A DNA stretch of 31,659 nt from a virus, in the IMG/VR virus record IMGVR_UViG_3300028767_000068, positions 1 to 31,659 of that record. One strand, given 5' to 3'. Numbering within the stretch: position 1 is the first letter of the stretch; each line of letters begins with the position of its first letter. Below are positions 12,682-18,355 of this stretch, in pieces. A model generated the notes under the pieces. That model was given only the letters and a program-made list of their open reading frames with translations, was not told the origin of the DNA and ran no database searches. The translations under genes and the position numbers were made by a program.

Positions 12682-12724
12682 TTACTACCATTCCAGCGCA
12701 GCAGACATATAAGGAGGATCTATT

Positions 12725-12961
12725 ATGAAAGTTTATGTTGTACTAATGAGACGTTGGGGTGATACAGAAACTCACTCCTATATTCATGATGTCTATAGTA
12801 CACTCGAAACTGCAATATGTGCAGCTAGAGCTGAAGAGGATGATCGTGGCGGTAAGTATATTGCATATATTGAGGAACGTGATGTGGATCCCCCACAGAT
12901 GAAGATAGGCCAAGATTATTTCATACAGGGAACTTTAAGGATTTCCCTAGAGAAGCTCTAG
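12725..12961 (+). CDS. DUF7336-like small protein
   Basis: The 78-residue product begins MKVYVVLMRRWGDTETHSYIHDVYSTLETAICAARAEE, the strand, loop, VYS...A-x-A pattern of a family of small phage and bacterial proteins (DUF7336 type as I recall it), ending in a beta strand. The SD is AAGGAGGATCTATT. It is a stand-alone gene between the palindrome-rich element and a terminator, and ends TAG. Confidence 0.6.
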   Translation: MKVYVVLMRRWGDTETHSYIHDVYSTLETAICAARAEEDDRGGKYIAYIEERDVDPPQMKIGQDYFIQGTLRISLEKL

Positions 12962-13045
12962 TTTGGCAGCACGCTGATTTGCTTCGTCGGATGAATGGTG
13001 AAATAAATACCAAATAATTCATTTAATTCCTGATTTATCGAAATT

Positions 13046-13090
13046 GCCCTCAGCCCTTTTCCAGCATAGCTTTGCTCGATGAGGGCTTTT
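13046..13090 (+). terminator. Rho-independent terminator
   Basis: GCCCTCA (13046-13052) pairs with TGAGGGC (13080-13086), followed by TTTTATTT. A smaller AGC/GCT hairpin lies in the 27-nt loop. It closes the rightward unit that begins at 7252 or 9416. Confidence 0.75.
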
Positions 13091-13258
13091 ATTTATTCTG
13101 AATAATTCAAATTAAATAGGGGGTTCTGAGGGAGAATGCAGCGTGGTTTTGTCAGGAAAGGTGATAATTTTGCTGACATCCGCAATATGGTTGGCTCCAG
13201 TTGTAGTAAGGGTTTGTGGTTATTTTTGAATTAGTGGGTGTGTCTGGGTGCAGAAGTG
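13091..13258 (+). other. Non-coding stretch before tandem repeats
   Basis: AATAATTCA words occur at about 13014 and 13101 on either side of the terminator. A 32-codon frame from the ATG at 13136 behind GAGGGAGA (MQRGFVRKGDNF start) ends TAG at 13232 and could encode a very small protein, but composition and context give little support. Confidence 0.3.
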
Positions 13259-13358
13259 CCAGTTGTACTGGTGACTCAACCCTGTAGTTGTACGGGAAAG
13301 CCAACCCTGCTAGTTGTACCGGCGTCCCGACCCTGTTGTTGTGCGGGTGCTTTGACCC
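13259..13358 (+). repeat. Imperfect 25-26 bp tandem repeat with GTTGTAC core
   Basis: Four units with GTTGTA/GTTGTG at 13262, 13287, 13313 and 13338 (spacing 25, 26, 25), each followed by a CGG-type box and an ACCCTG box; a degenerate fifth lies near 13200. CCC/GGG and GTA/TAC within a unit can pair into small hairpins. Iterons or regulator sites are possible. They are not CRISPR-like, as units abut without unique spacers. Confidence 0.7.
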
Positions 13359-13383
13359 TGTTCCCTGTAGTCTGAATAGATGG

Positions 13384-13424
13384 GTGTATCCTTTTGTATA
13401 CGGTTGGTGTGTCAAAATGACTCA
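13384..13424 (+). promoter_or_regulatory. Operator-like boxes
   Basis: GTGTATCCTTTTGTATAC (13384-13401) exactly matches the box at the core of the promoters at 22720 and 31605, but here without a -35. It is followed by TGTGTCA-AAA-TGACTCA (13408-13424), an inverted repeat whose close relatives occur at 17819-17835 and 17842-17858. Probably binding sites for phage regulators. Confidence 0.5.
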
Positions 13425-13564
13425 ATTTGCTATTTTGTGAAGTTAAACTGTAGTAATTTAAGCTATTGTATAATTTCGTGTTGACCTCCTTTTAATTCAT
13501 CCACAAGTAAACTGGATTATATCAGAAAATAGGCTAAAAGTCAAGGCGCCTGTGTATAACTTTC

Positions 13565-13599
13565 TTGATAAGTGGGTTTTGTCTATATACTATATAGAC
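13565..13599 (+). promoter_or_regulatory. Promoter overlapping a 19-bp palindrome
   Basis: TTGATA (13565-13570), 17-bp spacer, TACTAT (13588-13593). The -10 lies inside GTCTATATA-C-TATATAGAC (13581-13599), a perfect 9-bp inverted repeat that would suit an operator. It is upstream of the HNH gene, with a second weaker promoter nearer the start. Confidence 0.65.
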
Positions 13600-13625
13600 T
13601 TATGCCTGTGTGAAACTTGGGTATA

Positions 13626-13663
13626 ATGAGGGGTATTTACAAAAATATTCTATAGTGTATGGT
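13626..13663 (+). promoter_or_regulatory. Diverged copy of the ATGAGGGGT promoter cassette
   Basis: ATGAGGGGTATT (13626-13637) then TTTACA (13636-13641), 16-bp spacer ending ATAGTG, TATGGT (13658-13663). It aligns with the cassette at 22720 (TTGACA, 16 bp, TATCCT). The predicted start falls at or near the ATG at 13670, so the transcript would be nearly leaderless. Confidence 0.5.
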
Positions 13664-13669
13664 GTTATT

Positions 13670-14359
13670 ATGAAACAAACTAATATAACTATTGTCCAGA
13701 ATTGTGGCACTTATTCCGAGATAGACATATCCGGGATAAGCGGTATCTATGTAGATAATGATGATATTGAAAGGATCATGAAATATCGGTGGTATCTTGA
13801 TGCTAAAAAGGCTAAAGTAGATGGGTTATATTATTTTAAGGCTAATTTTGAAATAATATCTAAAAAGCCTTATAGATATAAAATGTTATCATTGCATCGT
13901 CTTATAATGAATCAAATAGAATTTGATGGTGTTCATGTTGTGGATCATATAGACCAAAATTCTAAAAATAATCGTAAAGAAAATTTGCGTATATGTACTG
14001 CTAGTGAAAATCTACATAATTGCAGGAAGGATATAGACCGCCCTAAATTTCTACCTTATGATGTAACTGAGGAGTATTTTAATTCAAGGTTATATATTGC
14101 TAGTTCTGCATTCATAGGAAATTTACTTGTCACTAAACTAACGCATAACGATTGTACTTATATTATACAATCAGTAAAGTTTAAGGGAATGTCTACTAGG
14201 AATAAGCTAGGGTATCCCGGAATCGGATACAATGCAGAACGTAATAAATTTGAGGTATTTCATAAAGGTGTGAGGTGTGGTCTATATAATTCTATAGAAG
14301 ATGCTTTACTTAAGGCATATAGTAAACATAAAATACCCTATGAAATATATAAATTATGA
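13670..14359 (+). CDS. HNH homing endonuclease
   Basis: The 229-residue product resembles free-standing HNH homing endonucleases that cut DNA and promote spread of their own gene. The N-terminal part (about 10-75) has IDISGISGIYVDNDDIERIMKYRW, the substrate-like domain usual before HNH_3. The core is SLHRLIMNQ...HVVDHIDQNSKNNRKENLRICTASENLHN, with the HNH/N residues present. The C-terminus (NKLGYPGIGYNAERNKFEV..GLYNSIEDALLKAY) is a degenerate AP2-type DNA-binding domain. The ATG at 13670 lacks an SD and follows a cassette promoter closely. The gene is more AT-rich than its neighbours, consistent with transfer. Confidence 0.9.
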   Translation: MKQTNITIVQNCGTYSEIDISGISGIYVDNDDIERIMKYRWYLDAKKAKVDGLYYFKANFEIISKKPYRYKMLSLHRLIMNQIEFDGVHVVDHIDQNSKNNRKENLRICTASENLHNCRKDIDRPKFLPYDVTEEYFNSRLYIASSAFIGNLLVTKLTHNDCTYIIQSVKFKGMSTRNKLGYPGIGYNAERNKFEVFHKGVRCGLYNSIEDALLKAYSKHKIPYEIYKL

Positions 14360-14379
14360 CAATTTTTGTATTTTACCTA

Positions 14380-14409
14380 TTGCATATTTTTATAAGGGTA
14401 TGATACTAT
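14380..14409 (+). promoter_or_regulatory. Probable promoter
   Basis: TTGCAT (14380-14385), 18-bp spacer, TACTAT (14404-14409). It lies upstream of a leader with GGC-aagaaaa-GCC and an AGGGGAATT site for the interrupted gene at 14449. Confidence 0.5.
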
Positions 14410-14448
14410 AAGGTAACACGGCAAGAAAAGCCGAAAGGGGAATTGACT

Positions 14449-14631
14449 ATGAGTATTGTAATGATTCTGAATGAATTACATGATACGGAATAGGTATCAC
14501 TAACAAAAGAAAACAGTTGGTATATTGTAGCTCATTATGTTGGTAATGAATTAAAACGAAAATGCCGATACGATGATTTTTTTGAAGCTGTGGAGTGTCT
14601 GAAGGAATGGCAATCATATTTTGAGGCTTGA
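14449..14631 (+). pseudogene. Small gene interrupted by one in-frame TAG
   Basis: An AAAGGGGAATTGACT site precedes the ATG at 14449. Fourteen codons (MSIVMILNELHDTE) are followed by TAG at 14491-14493. The same frame then continues for 45 codons (VSLTKENSWYIVAHYVGNE and on, ending WQSYFEA) to TGA at 14631. The downstream part has clear protein-like composition, so this is a 60-residue gene with a single amber codon where Gln or Lys would be one base away. Either a nonsense mutation or an amber codon read through by a suppressor. The stop overlaps the next promoter's -35. Confidence 0.6.
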
Positions 14632-14657
14632 CAATTTTTCTTAAGATAGTTTATAAT
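14628..14657 (+). promoter_or_regulatory. Promoter for the unit at 14708
   Basis: TTGACA (14628-14633), 18-bp spacer, TATAAT (14652-14657). The transcript would begin with a leader in which GCCGG and CCGGC pair just upstream of the AAGGGG ribosome site. Confidence 0.85.
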
Positions 14658-14707
14658 TAGGTTATCAAGGCAAGCCGGACGCCTATAAAACCGGCAAGGG
14701 GTGAATT

Positions 14708-14983
14708 ATGGCAGTAGAATTTAATGCAGAATTTGGAATGGCATCAATCGTGGTAAAGTTTATGGGGCCAACTAATTCAAGAGGCTTACGTTATAAAGCA
14801 ATATGTCAAGCTGGATCAATTACCGTGAGCGCGGACTATAGCAAAAATCCTACCGAAAATGCTATTACAGTAGCAAAAATGCTCGCCGAAAAGCTTGATT
14901 GGCAGGGAAAATACCATCTCGGGTATCTCCCTAAGTCTGAAAAAAGTTATTGGGTATTTGTCCTTGAGGTGCAAGCAAAATGA
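14708..14983 (+). CDS. Conserved small phage protein (FMGPTNSRG type)
   Basis: The 91-residue product begins MAVEFNAEFGMASIVVKFMGPTNSRG, a signature I recognise from many phage and plasmid small proteins of unknown function, followed by beta strands and NAITVAKMLAEKLDW, then a Tyr/Trp-rich end. The SD is AAGGGGTGAATT. It is the first gene of a three-gene coupled unit and its stop overlaps the next start. Confidence 0.75.
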   Translation: MAVEFNAEFGMASIVVKFMGPTNSRGLRYKAICQAGSITVSADYSKNPTENAITVAKMLAEKLDWQGKYHLGYLPKSEKSYWVFVLEVQAK

Positions 14984-15171
14984 AGTACACTTATAAAAAG
15001 GTATTACAAGGTAATTATGGATATGGTTGGGATGATCTTTGTACATATGAAGCAAAAAGCAATGGCCTTGCAATAAGCCTGAAAGAAATAAAGGACGATT
15101 ATAAATCCTATCGGGAGAATGAAAAACAGTATTCACATAGGGTAATTTTCAGGAGGGCAAAAAATGCTTAA
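14980..15171 (+). CDS. Conserved small phage protein (YGYGWDDL type)
   Basis: The 63-residue product begins MKYTYKKVLQGNYGYGWDDL and ends with YRENEKQYSHRVIFRRAK. This matches a widespread group of small phage and plasmid proteins, usually ~60 residues and often found beside the FMGPTN type, as here. The function is unknown; the basic C-terminus may contact nucleic acid. It overlaps both neighbours. Confidence 0.75.
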   Translation: MKYTYKKVLQGNYGYGWDDLCTYEAKSNGLAISLKEIKDDYKSYRENEKQYSHRVIFRRAKNA

Positions 15172-15421
15172 TACAAGAGGATTCACCGTCAACGGAAAAA
15201 AAATCATTGTCGGGCATGATAGGGAAACCGGAAGACGATACTATATAAAAGAAAATCAACCTTACATAGAAGTGAAAAGCATTGAAATACATCTTTTCAC
15301 TTCAGAAGAAAATTACATTTTTATAGTTGATTATTTTGGTAATGAGCATACTATTTTTTATGACGTCGAAAACCCTGAAAAAATAGTAGCAGAATTGAAA
15401 GCGATTTTTTGGATTGAATAG
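15164..15421 (+). CDS. Hypothetical small protein
   Basis: The 85-residue, beta-rich product begins MLNTRGFTVNGKKIIVGHDRETGRRYYI and has TSEENYIFIVDYFGNEHTIFYDVENPEKI. It looks like a compact small domain; no family recognised. An AGGAGGGCAAAAA site lies in the upstream gene, and the start overlaps its end by 8 bases. Confidence 0.65.
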   Translation: MLNTRGFTVNGKKIIVGHDRETGRRYYIKENQPYIEVKSIEIHLFTSEENYIFIVDYFGNEHTIFYDVENPEKIVAELKAIFWIE

Positions 15422-15432
15422 GAGGAATTTTT

Positions 15433-15522
15433 ATGAGTAATTTCGAGAAAATGCCAAAAAAGTCGGGTAAACCGTATGAGCTAAAAAGAGTTGACCCGAA
15501 ACGGTCAAAACAAAGAAAATGA
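15433..15522 (+). CDS. Tiny basic protein
   Basis: The 29-residue product begins MSNFEKMPKKSGKPYELKRVDPKR and ends in Lys/Arg residues. A near-perfect TAGGAGGAATTTTT site precedes it. It is directly followed by a strong terminator, so it is the last gene of this unit. Very short, but the SD makes translation likely. Role unknown. Confidence 0.6.
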   Translation: MSNFEKMPKKSGKPYELKRVDPKRSKQRK

Positions 15523-15529
15523 AGCCGTG

Positions 15530-15562
15530 AACCGCATGAAGTAAAAATCGTGCGGTTTTTTA
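15530..15562 (+). terminator. Rho-independent terminator
   Basis: AACCGCA (15530-15536) pairs with TGCGGTT (15551-15557), followed by TTTTT and an AT-rich tail. It ends the unit 14628-15522. Confidence 0.85.
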
Positions 15563-15581
15563 TTTATTTTTACTTTTTCTG

Positions 15582-15610
15582 TTGACAAGATTATTAGCAT
15601 GGTCTATAGT
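15582..15610 (+). promoter_or_regulatory. Promoter with palindromic -10 region
   Basis: TTGACA (15582-15587), 17-bp spacer, TATAGT (15605-15610). The -10 sits in TCTATAGTATATATAGA, a near palindrome that resembles the one overlapping the promoter at 13565 (GTCTATATACTATATAGAC). Confidence 0.85.
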
Positions 15611-15633
15611 ATATATAGATAGGAGATACAAAT

Positions 15634-15822
15634 ATGACAGTAAACCAGATACAAGAAGCAACAGATAAGGCAAGATTGATAAATGCCTGCAATAATTTTG
15701 CACGTGCCATGAAAGCTAAAGAAGTGGAATATGTTGACCCTATCCTTGAACATAAAGGGAAAACCCTTTATCATATCAATAGAGAACATGCTAAAACTGT
15801 TAAAATGACTGTAAACTACTAG
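15634..15822 (+). CDS. Hypothetical small protein
   Basis: The 62-residue product begins MTVNQIQEATDKARLINACNNFARAMKAKE, an amphipathic helix, then a beta hairpin (HKGKTLYHINREHAKTVKM). The SD GATAGGAGATACAAAT follows the promoter by about 10 bases. It ends TAG at a CTAGGC-TTTTTT-GCCTAG hairpin (15820-15837) lacking a U-tract, which may partly terminate or protect the mRNA. Not recognised. Confidence 0.65.
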   Translation: MTVNQIQEATDKARLINACNNFARAMKAKEVEYVDPILEHKGKTLYHINREHAKTVKMTVNY

Positions 15823-15861
15823 GCTTTTTTGCCTAGCATAGATATTTGAGAGGAGAATTTT

Positions 15862-16020
15862 ATGAAGAACATTATCAAGGGTATTTTGATTGGCATGGTG
15901 TGTTTTGTGATCGGTTTTGTGGTATGTTATCAGGTTATTGTACTTACTACAGAATTCACTGTTCATCCAGATAACACAATAACTCTGAATATTTTGGGTC
16001 AGGATAACGATTATGAGTAA
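15862..16020 (+). CDS. Small membrane protein, paralogue A
   Basis: The 52-residue product has an N-terminal helix (IIKGILIGMVCFVIGFVVCYQVIVLT) and an external-type tail (TEFTVHPDNTITLNILGQD). The YQVIV and ILG segments and overall plan match the protein at 16876, so the two are tandem paralogues. An AGAGGAGAATTTT site precedes the ATG, and the 3' end overlaps the next gene by 8 bases. Not a known family; the periplasmic or surface-facing tail is inferred from the basic N-terminus. Confidence 0.65.
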   Translation: MKNIIKGILIGMVCFVIGFVVCYQVIVLTTEFTVHPDNTITLNILGQDNDYE

Positions 16021-16225
16021 ATTTAATATCAGTCAGTTTGAAAACGCCTTTTATTCCATGTTATACAAGGATTTTTCCCTTGACGTAACAGAATTTAACC
16101 GGAAAATTTGTTATCGAGGCCGTGTAATGCGCGTCCGCATGGAAAATGCGCGGATTGTGTCTATTGTTGACCTTTCGGGCTTGCATCCTGTTCTTTTGTA
16201 CAGTTTAGAGAAGGTTTCTGCTTGA
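16013..16225 (+). CDS. Hypothetical small protein
   Basis: The 70-residue product begins MSKFNISQFENAFYSMLYKDFSLDVTEFNRKI with an Arg-rich middle (YRGRVMRVRMENAR) and a hydrophobic C-terminal part. It is coupled to the membrane paralogue upstream. A TTGACA at its stop codon (16223-16228) lacks a convincing -10, so the next gene may or may not have its own promoter. Confidence 0.6.
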   Translation: MSKFNISQFENAFYSMLYKDFSLDVTEFNRKICYRGRVMRVRMENARIVSIVDLSGLHPVLLYSLEKVSA

Positions 16226-16273
16226 CACGATAGCAGATAAAATGATAAGGTTAATCAAGAGGAGAATTTGAAT

Positions 16274-16879
16274 ATGAAAAAGACTATTGAAGTGGAATTG
16301 AGGACTATTGACACAATCAAGGAAGAAAGTCCCGAGCTTTACAAGAAGATCATAGAAAAGAATTATGATATTAATACGGAATTTGACTGGTATGATTCTG
16401 ACTATGATGATATTAAAACTATGCTTGGATTTTGTGGTTTTAATACCCCCGAAATTCATTTTTCAGGTTTTTCCAGTCAAGGAGATGGAGCAAACTTTAC
16501 GGGTAATTTTTCCAAAGCAGGTATAGATTTTGCAGGATTGGCAGCATATGCACCAAAGGAAGAGTTTTTTCTCTTGTTTGCTACACTTTTAACTGACTTG
16601 ACGAAACCTTTTGAAGATGCACGGTTCACACTTTATAAGTCAAGTAGTCACTATGAGCATGAATATACAGTATCAATCAAAGATGTTGAATTTGACAATG
16701 ATATTCCATATTCCATTATTCCAGAATCTGAAATTCTGGATGCTTGCTGCAAAATTATGCAAGTCATTTACCGCAAACTGGAAAAACAATATGAGTACTT
16801 GACCAGCGAAGAAGCAATCTACGAAACATTAGAAGCCAATGAGTATTATTTTAACGATATGGGGGAAATTGTAGAATGA
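16274..16879 (+). CDS. Conserved phage protein with FSGFSSQGDGA signature
   Basis: The 201-residue acidic product begins MKKTIEVELRTIDTIKEESPELYKKIIEKNYDIN, followed by a D/W-rich helix and a central EIHFSGFSSQGDGANFTGNFS, a strongly conserved motif of a phage and plasmid family sometimes annotated as antitoxin-like but without firm function. The C-terminal half is helical (ILDACCKIMQVIYRKLEKQY). An AGGAG site lies nine bases before the ATG at 16274. It lies between the two small membrane paralogues and overlaps the second by ATGA. Confidence 0.75.
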   Translation: MKKTIEVELRTIDTIKEESPELYKKIIEKNYDINTEFDWYDSDYDDIKTMLGFCGFNTPEIHFSGFSSQGDGANFTGNFSKAGIDFAGLAAYAPKEEFFLLFATLLTDLTKPFEDARFTLYKSSSHYEHEYTVSIKDVEFDNDIPYSIIPESEILDACCKIMQVIYRKLEKQYEYLTSEEAIYETLEANEYYFNDMGEIVE

Positions 16880-17028
16880 AAAAGTCAACGGCTATTTTGG
16901 CAATCATTGGCGCTTTTATTATGGGTTTTTATATATCATATCAAGTAATAGTGTCAACTATGGAAATTAGTGGATATGCAGATCATAGTGTAGATATAAC
17001 GATTTTAGGTGAAACACATACATATTAA
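16876..17028 (+). CDS. Small membrane protein, paralogue B
   Basis: The 50-residue product (MKKSTAILAIIGAFIMGFYISYQVIVSTMEIS...DITILGE) has the same plan as the protein at 15862: N-terminal helix ending YQVIV, then a ~25-residue polar tail with an ILG strand. Identity outside these blocks is low, so the duplication is not recent. It overlaps the upstream stop and is followed by a terminator. Confidence 0.65.
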   Translation: MKKSTAILAIIGAFIMGFYISYQVIVSTMEISGYADHSVDITILGETHTY

Positions 17029-17050
17029 AGGATGAATAAATAAACCACTA

Positions 17051-17076
17051 AACCGGCCTAAAAAGCCGGTTTTTTA
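17051..17076 (+). terminator. Strong rho-independent terminator
   Basis: AACCGGC (17051-17057) pairs with GCCGGTT (17065-17071) around a 7-nt loop, followed by a T run. It ends the unit that began at 15582, two bases before the next promoter. Confidence 0.9.
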
Positions 17077-17077
17077 T

Positions 17078-17106
17078 TTGACAATGTTTTAACTATGGTG
17101 TATAGT
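17078..17106 (+). promoter_or_regulatory. Promoter for the unit at 17143
   Basis: TTGACA (17078-17083), 17-bp spacer, TATAGT (17101-17106). It closely resembles the promoter at 15582 in spacing and -10. Confidence 0.85.
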
Positions 17107-17142
17107 AATTATATGGTTGAAACAAACCAAAGGGGAATTTAT

Positions 17143-17283
17143 ATGAGAACATTTATTGTAACAGGGAAAATGAACGGCGGCGAATTTAAGGTATCTGAGA
17201 TCATGGCAACTAGCAGAGCCAATGCAAAAACGGCAGCATTACTTTCTGGTTATGCTAAAGTAGTTCAGGTAATATCTAAATGA
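17143..17283 (+). CDS. Hypothetical small protein
   Basis: The 46-residue product begins MRTFIVTGKMNGGEFKVSEIMATSRANAKTAALLSG and ends KVVQVISK, a beta-alpha-beta mini-fold common in small phage proteins. The ATG at 17143 follows AAAGGGGAATTTAT; an earlier in-frame start at 17095 would precede the transcription start and is rejected. The stop overlaps the next start. Confidence 0.65.
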   Translation: MRTFIVTGKMNGGEFKVSEIMATSRANAKTAALLSGYAKVVQVISK

Positions 17284-17390
17284 AACGAGAAAATGGTGTA
17301 TTTTATGTCAAGTATTTAGGTATATGGCTTCCAGCAGGATGTGCACTCCATTCTGCTATGGAATATCTAGCACGTATAAAGGAGATATAA
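17280..17390 (+). CDS. Tiny hypothetical protein
   Basis: The 36-residue product begins MKRENGVFYVKYLGIWLPAG and has a C-terminal helix (ALHSAMEYLARIKEI). The start overlaps the upstream stop, and its stop abuts the next ATG. The last codons encode the next gene's AAGGAG site. Not recognised. Confidence 0.55.
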   Translation: MKRENGVFYVKYLGIWLPAGCALHSAMEYLARIKEI

Positions 17391-17588
17391 ATGCAGTACC
17401 ATATCGAGTACAGTAAAATGGGATTCTGGACTAATGCAGTAGGTACGTTTACAGATATAAGACAAGGGAGTTATGATACGTTAGGCATGGCACAAAAAGA
17501 TATGTATTTTGCAGCAAGCAATAACCCTTCCTATACTTTCCGTATAGTGACAATACACGAGTATAGGATCAATAAAGTATCCTGTTAA
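17391..17588 (+). CDS. Hypothetical small protein
   Basis: The 65-residue product begins MQYHIEYSKMGFWTNAVGTF, with a helix (YDTLGMAQKDMYFAASN) and a final strand (YTFRIVTIHEYR). Similar short beta-alpha-beta proteins occur widely in phages. The ATG directly follows the upstream stop behind AAGGAGATATAA. A terminator lies 26 bases downstream. Confidence 0.65.
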   Translation: MQYHIEYSKMGFWTNAVGTFTDIRQGSYDTLGMAQKDMYFAASNNPSYTFRIVTIHEYRINKVSC

Positions 17589-17613
17589 TAAACCCATAGT
17601 TCCTTGTCTAAGC

Positions 17614-17645
17614 CCTAGTACTCGCAATACTAGGGTATTTTTATG
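17614..17645 (+). terminator. Rho-independent terminator
   Basis: CCCTAGTA (17614-17621) pairs perfectly with TACTAGGG (17629-17636), followed by TATTTTTA. It ends the unit from 17078. Confidence 0.85.
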
Positions 17646-17818
17646 CCATATACATAATAAAGTAGCCTATATAAGATAATAGATATGTTATATTGTAGTA
17701 TTGTCATATAAGGCAGCATAGTATTAGTGTATTAGTTAGGTAGTACAGTATTTGAACTAGGCAGAAGTAATTAAGTTAAGATTGCAACTATCTGGTATAC
17801 CCTAGAGTAAAGGGGAAG

Positions 17819-17858
17819 TGTGCCATTTTGACTCATATTAGTGTGTCATTTTGATACA
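17819..17858 (+). promoter_or_regulatory. Two tandem inverted-repeat operators
   Basis: TGTGCCA-TTT-TGACTCA (17819-17835) and TGTGTCA-TTT-TGATACA (17842-17858), 23 bp apart, match the site at 13408-13424. The second overlaps the -35 of the promoter at 17851, so binding should block it. Confidence 0.6.
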
Positions 17859-17879
17859 GTGTGTGATATACAGTATAGT
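17851..17879 (+). promoter_or_regulatory. Promoter in the non-coding island
   Basis: TTGATA (17851-17856), 17-bp spacer, TATAGT (17874-17879). No gene follows for 470 bases, but a terminator does at 18220, so it may drive a non-coding RNA. Confidence 0.6.
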
Positions 17880-17885
17880 AAAATA

Positions 17886-18245
17886 ACAGGTGTTATATAT
17901 AGTGTTCTGCCCGTTGTGCAAACAATATCCCTTTCTTATAGTGTGCCTTGTCCATATGTAGCGCCTATGCATCATCATGCCTATGGTGTGGTTTACTGCG
18001 CATAATGCACGTTCTGGGAACTAGAAGCCATTATACACTATAGGTAATGTTATAGATTATATAACATACTATTCAATAACATACCCATAATGATACCTAT
18101 AGCGTATGTAAACAAGGAAGCAGAGACTTTGTGGCTTGATGCTGACTTATGCACATATTAACAGGCATTATATATGGTGTAGTACACTTTAAGACTACAG
18201 TACCCATAGCGCCAAAATTGACCCCCCCCGTATGGGTCTCTTTTT
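17886..18245 (+). ncRNA. Candidate ~360-nt non-coding RNA
   Basis: The stretch lies between the promoter at 17851 and the terminator at 18220 with no supported gene on the plus strand. It contains a perfect 8-bp hairpin (ATGTTATA/TATAACAT, 18047-18067) and repeated CTATAGTGT-like words in both orientations. Length, promoter and terminator suggest an RNA, possibly regulatory or packaging related. There is no sequence-family evidence. Confidence 0.35.
18220..18245 (+). terminator. Rho-independent terminator with C8 run
   Basis: GACCC (18220-18224) pairs with GGGTC (18234-18238), followed by TCTTTTT. The arm contains an eight-C run, prone to length variation. There is no protein gene upstream on this strand for over 600 bases. 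Confidence 0.7.
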
Positions 18246-18305
18246 GGTATATACTGTTAAGCAATTCTTGATGCAATTTTTTACTCCTTATAGGCAATTA
18301 CCCTA

Positions 18306-18334
18306 TTGACGTTATGTTCTCTTTCTGATAACTT
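18306..18334 (+). promoter_or_regulatory. Promoter for the HNH-AP2 gene
   Basis: TTGACG (18306-18311), 17-bp spacer, TAACTT (18329-18334), then an AAGGAG site for the gene at 18356. It lies downstream of the terminator at 18220, so this gene has its own unit. Confidence 0.6.
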
Positions 18335-18355
18335 ATTTTTCATAAGGAGCTATAA

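Noticed and set aside
12600-12700. tRNA gene near GCTTTGCATATGC
   Set aside because: A TTTGCA anticodon-like stretch is present, but no T-arm (GTTCGA-like) or 7-bp acceptor stem can be formed on either strand.
13259-13358. CRISPR array
   Set aside because: Units abut with no unique spacers, and there are no cas genes.
13136-13375. Frame from ATG 13136 through the tandem repeats if TAG were read
   Set aside because: The second half is repeat-derived low complexity; TAG terminates major genes in this window, so recoding is not supported here.
13152-13415. Minus-strand 87-codon frame over the tandem repeats
   Set aside because: It covers the repeat array and operator boxes, has no SD and no recognisable domain.
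16223-16251. Promoter at TTGACA before the FSGFSSQGDGA gene
   Set aside because: No acceptable -10 lies 16-18 bp downstream.
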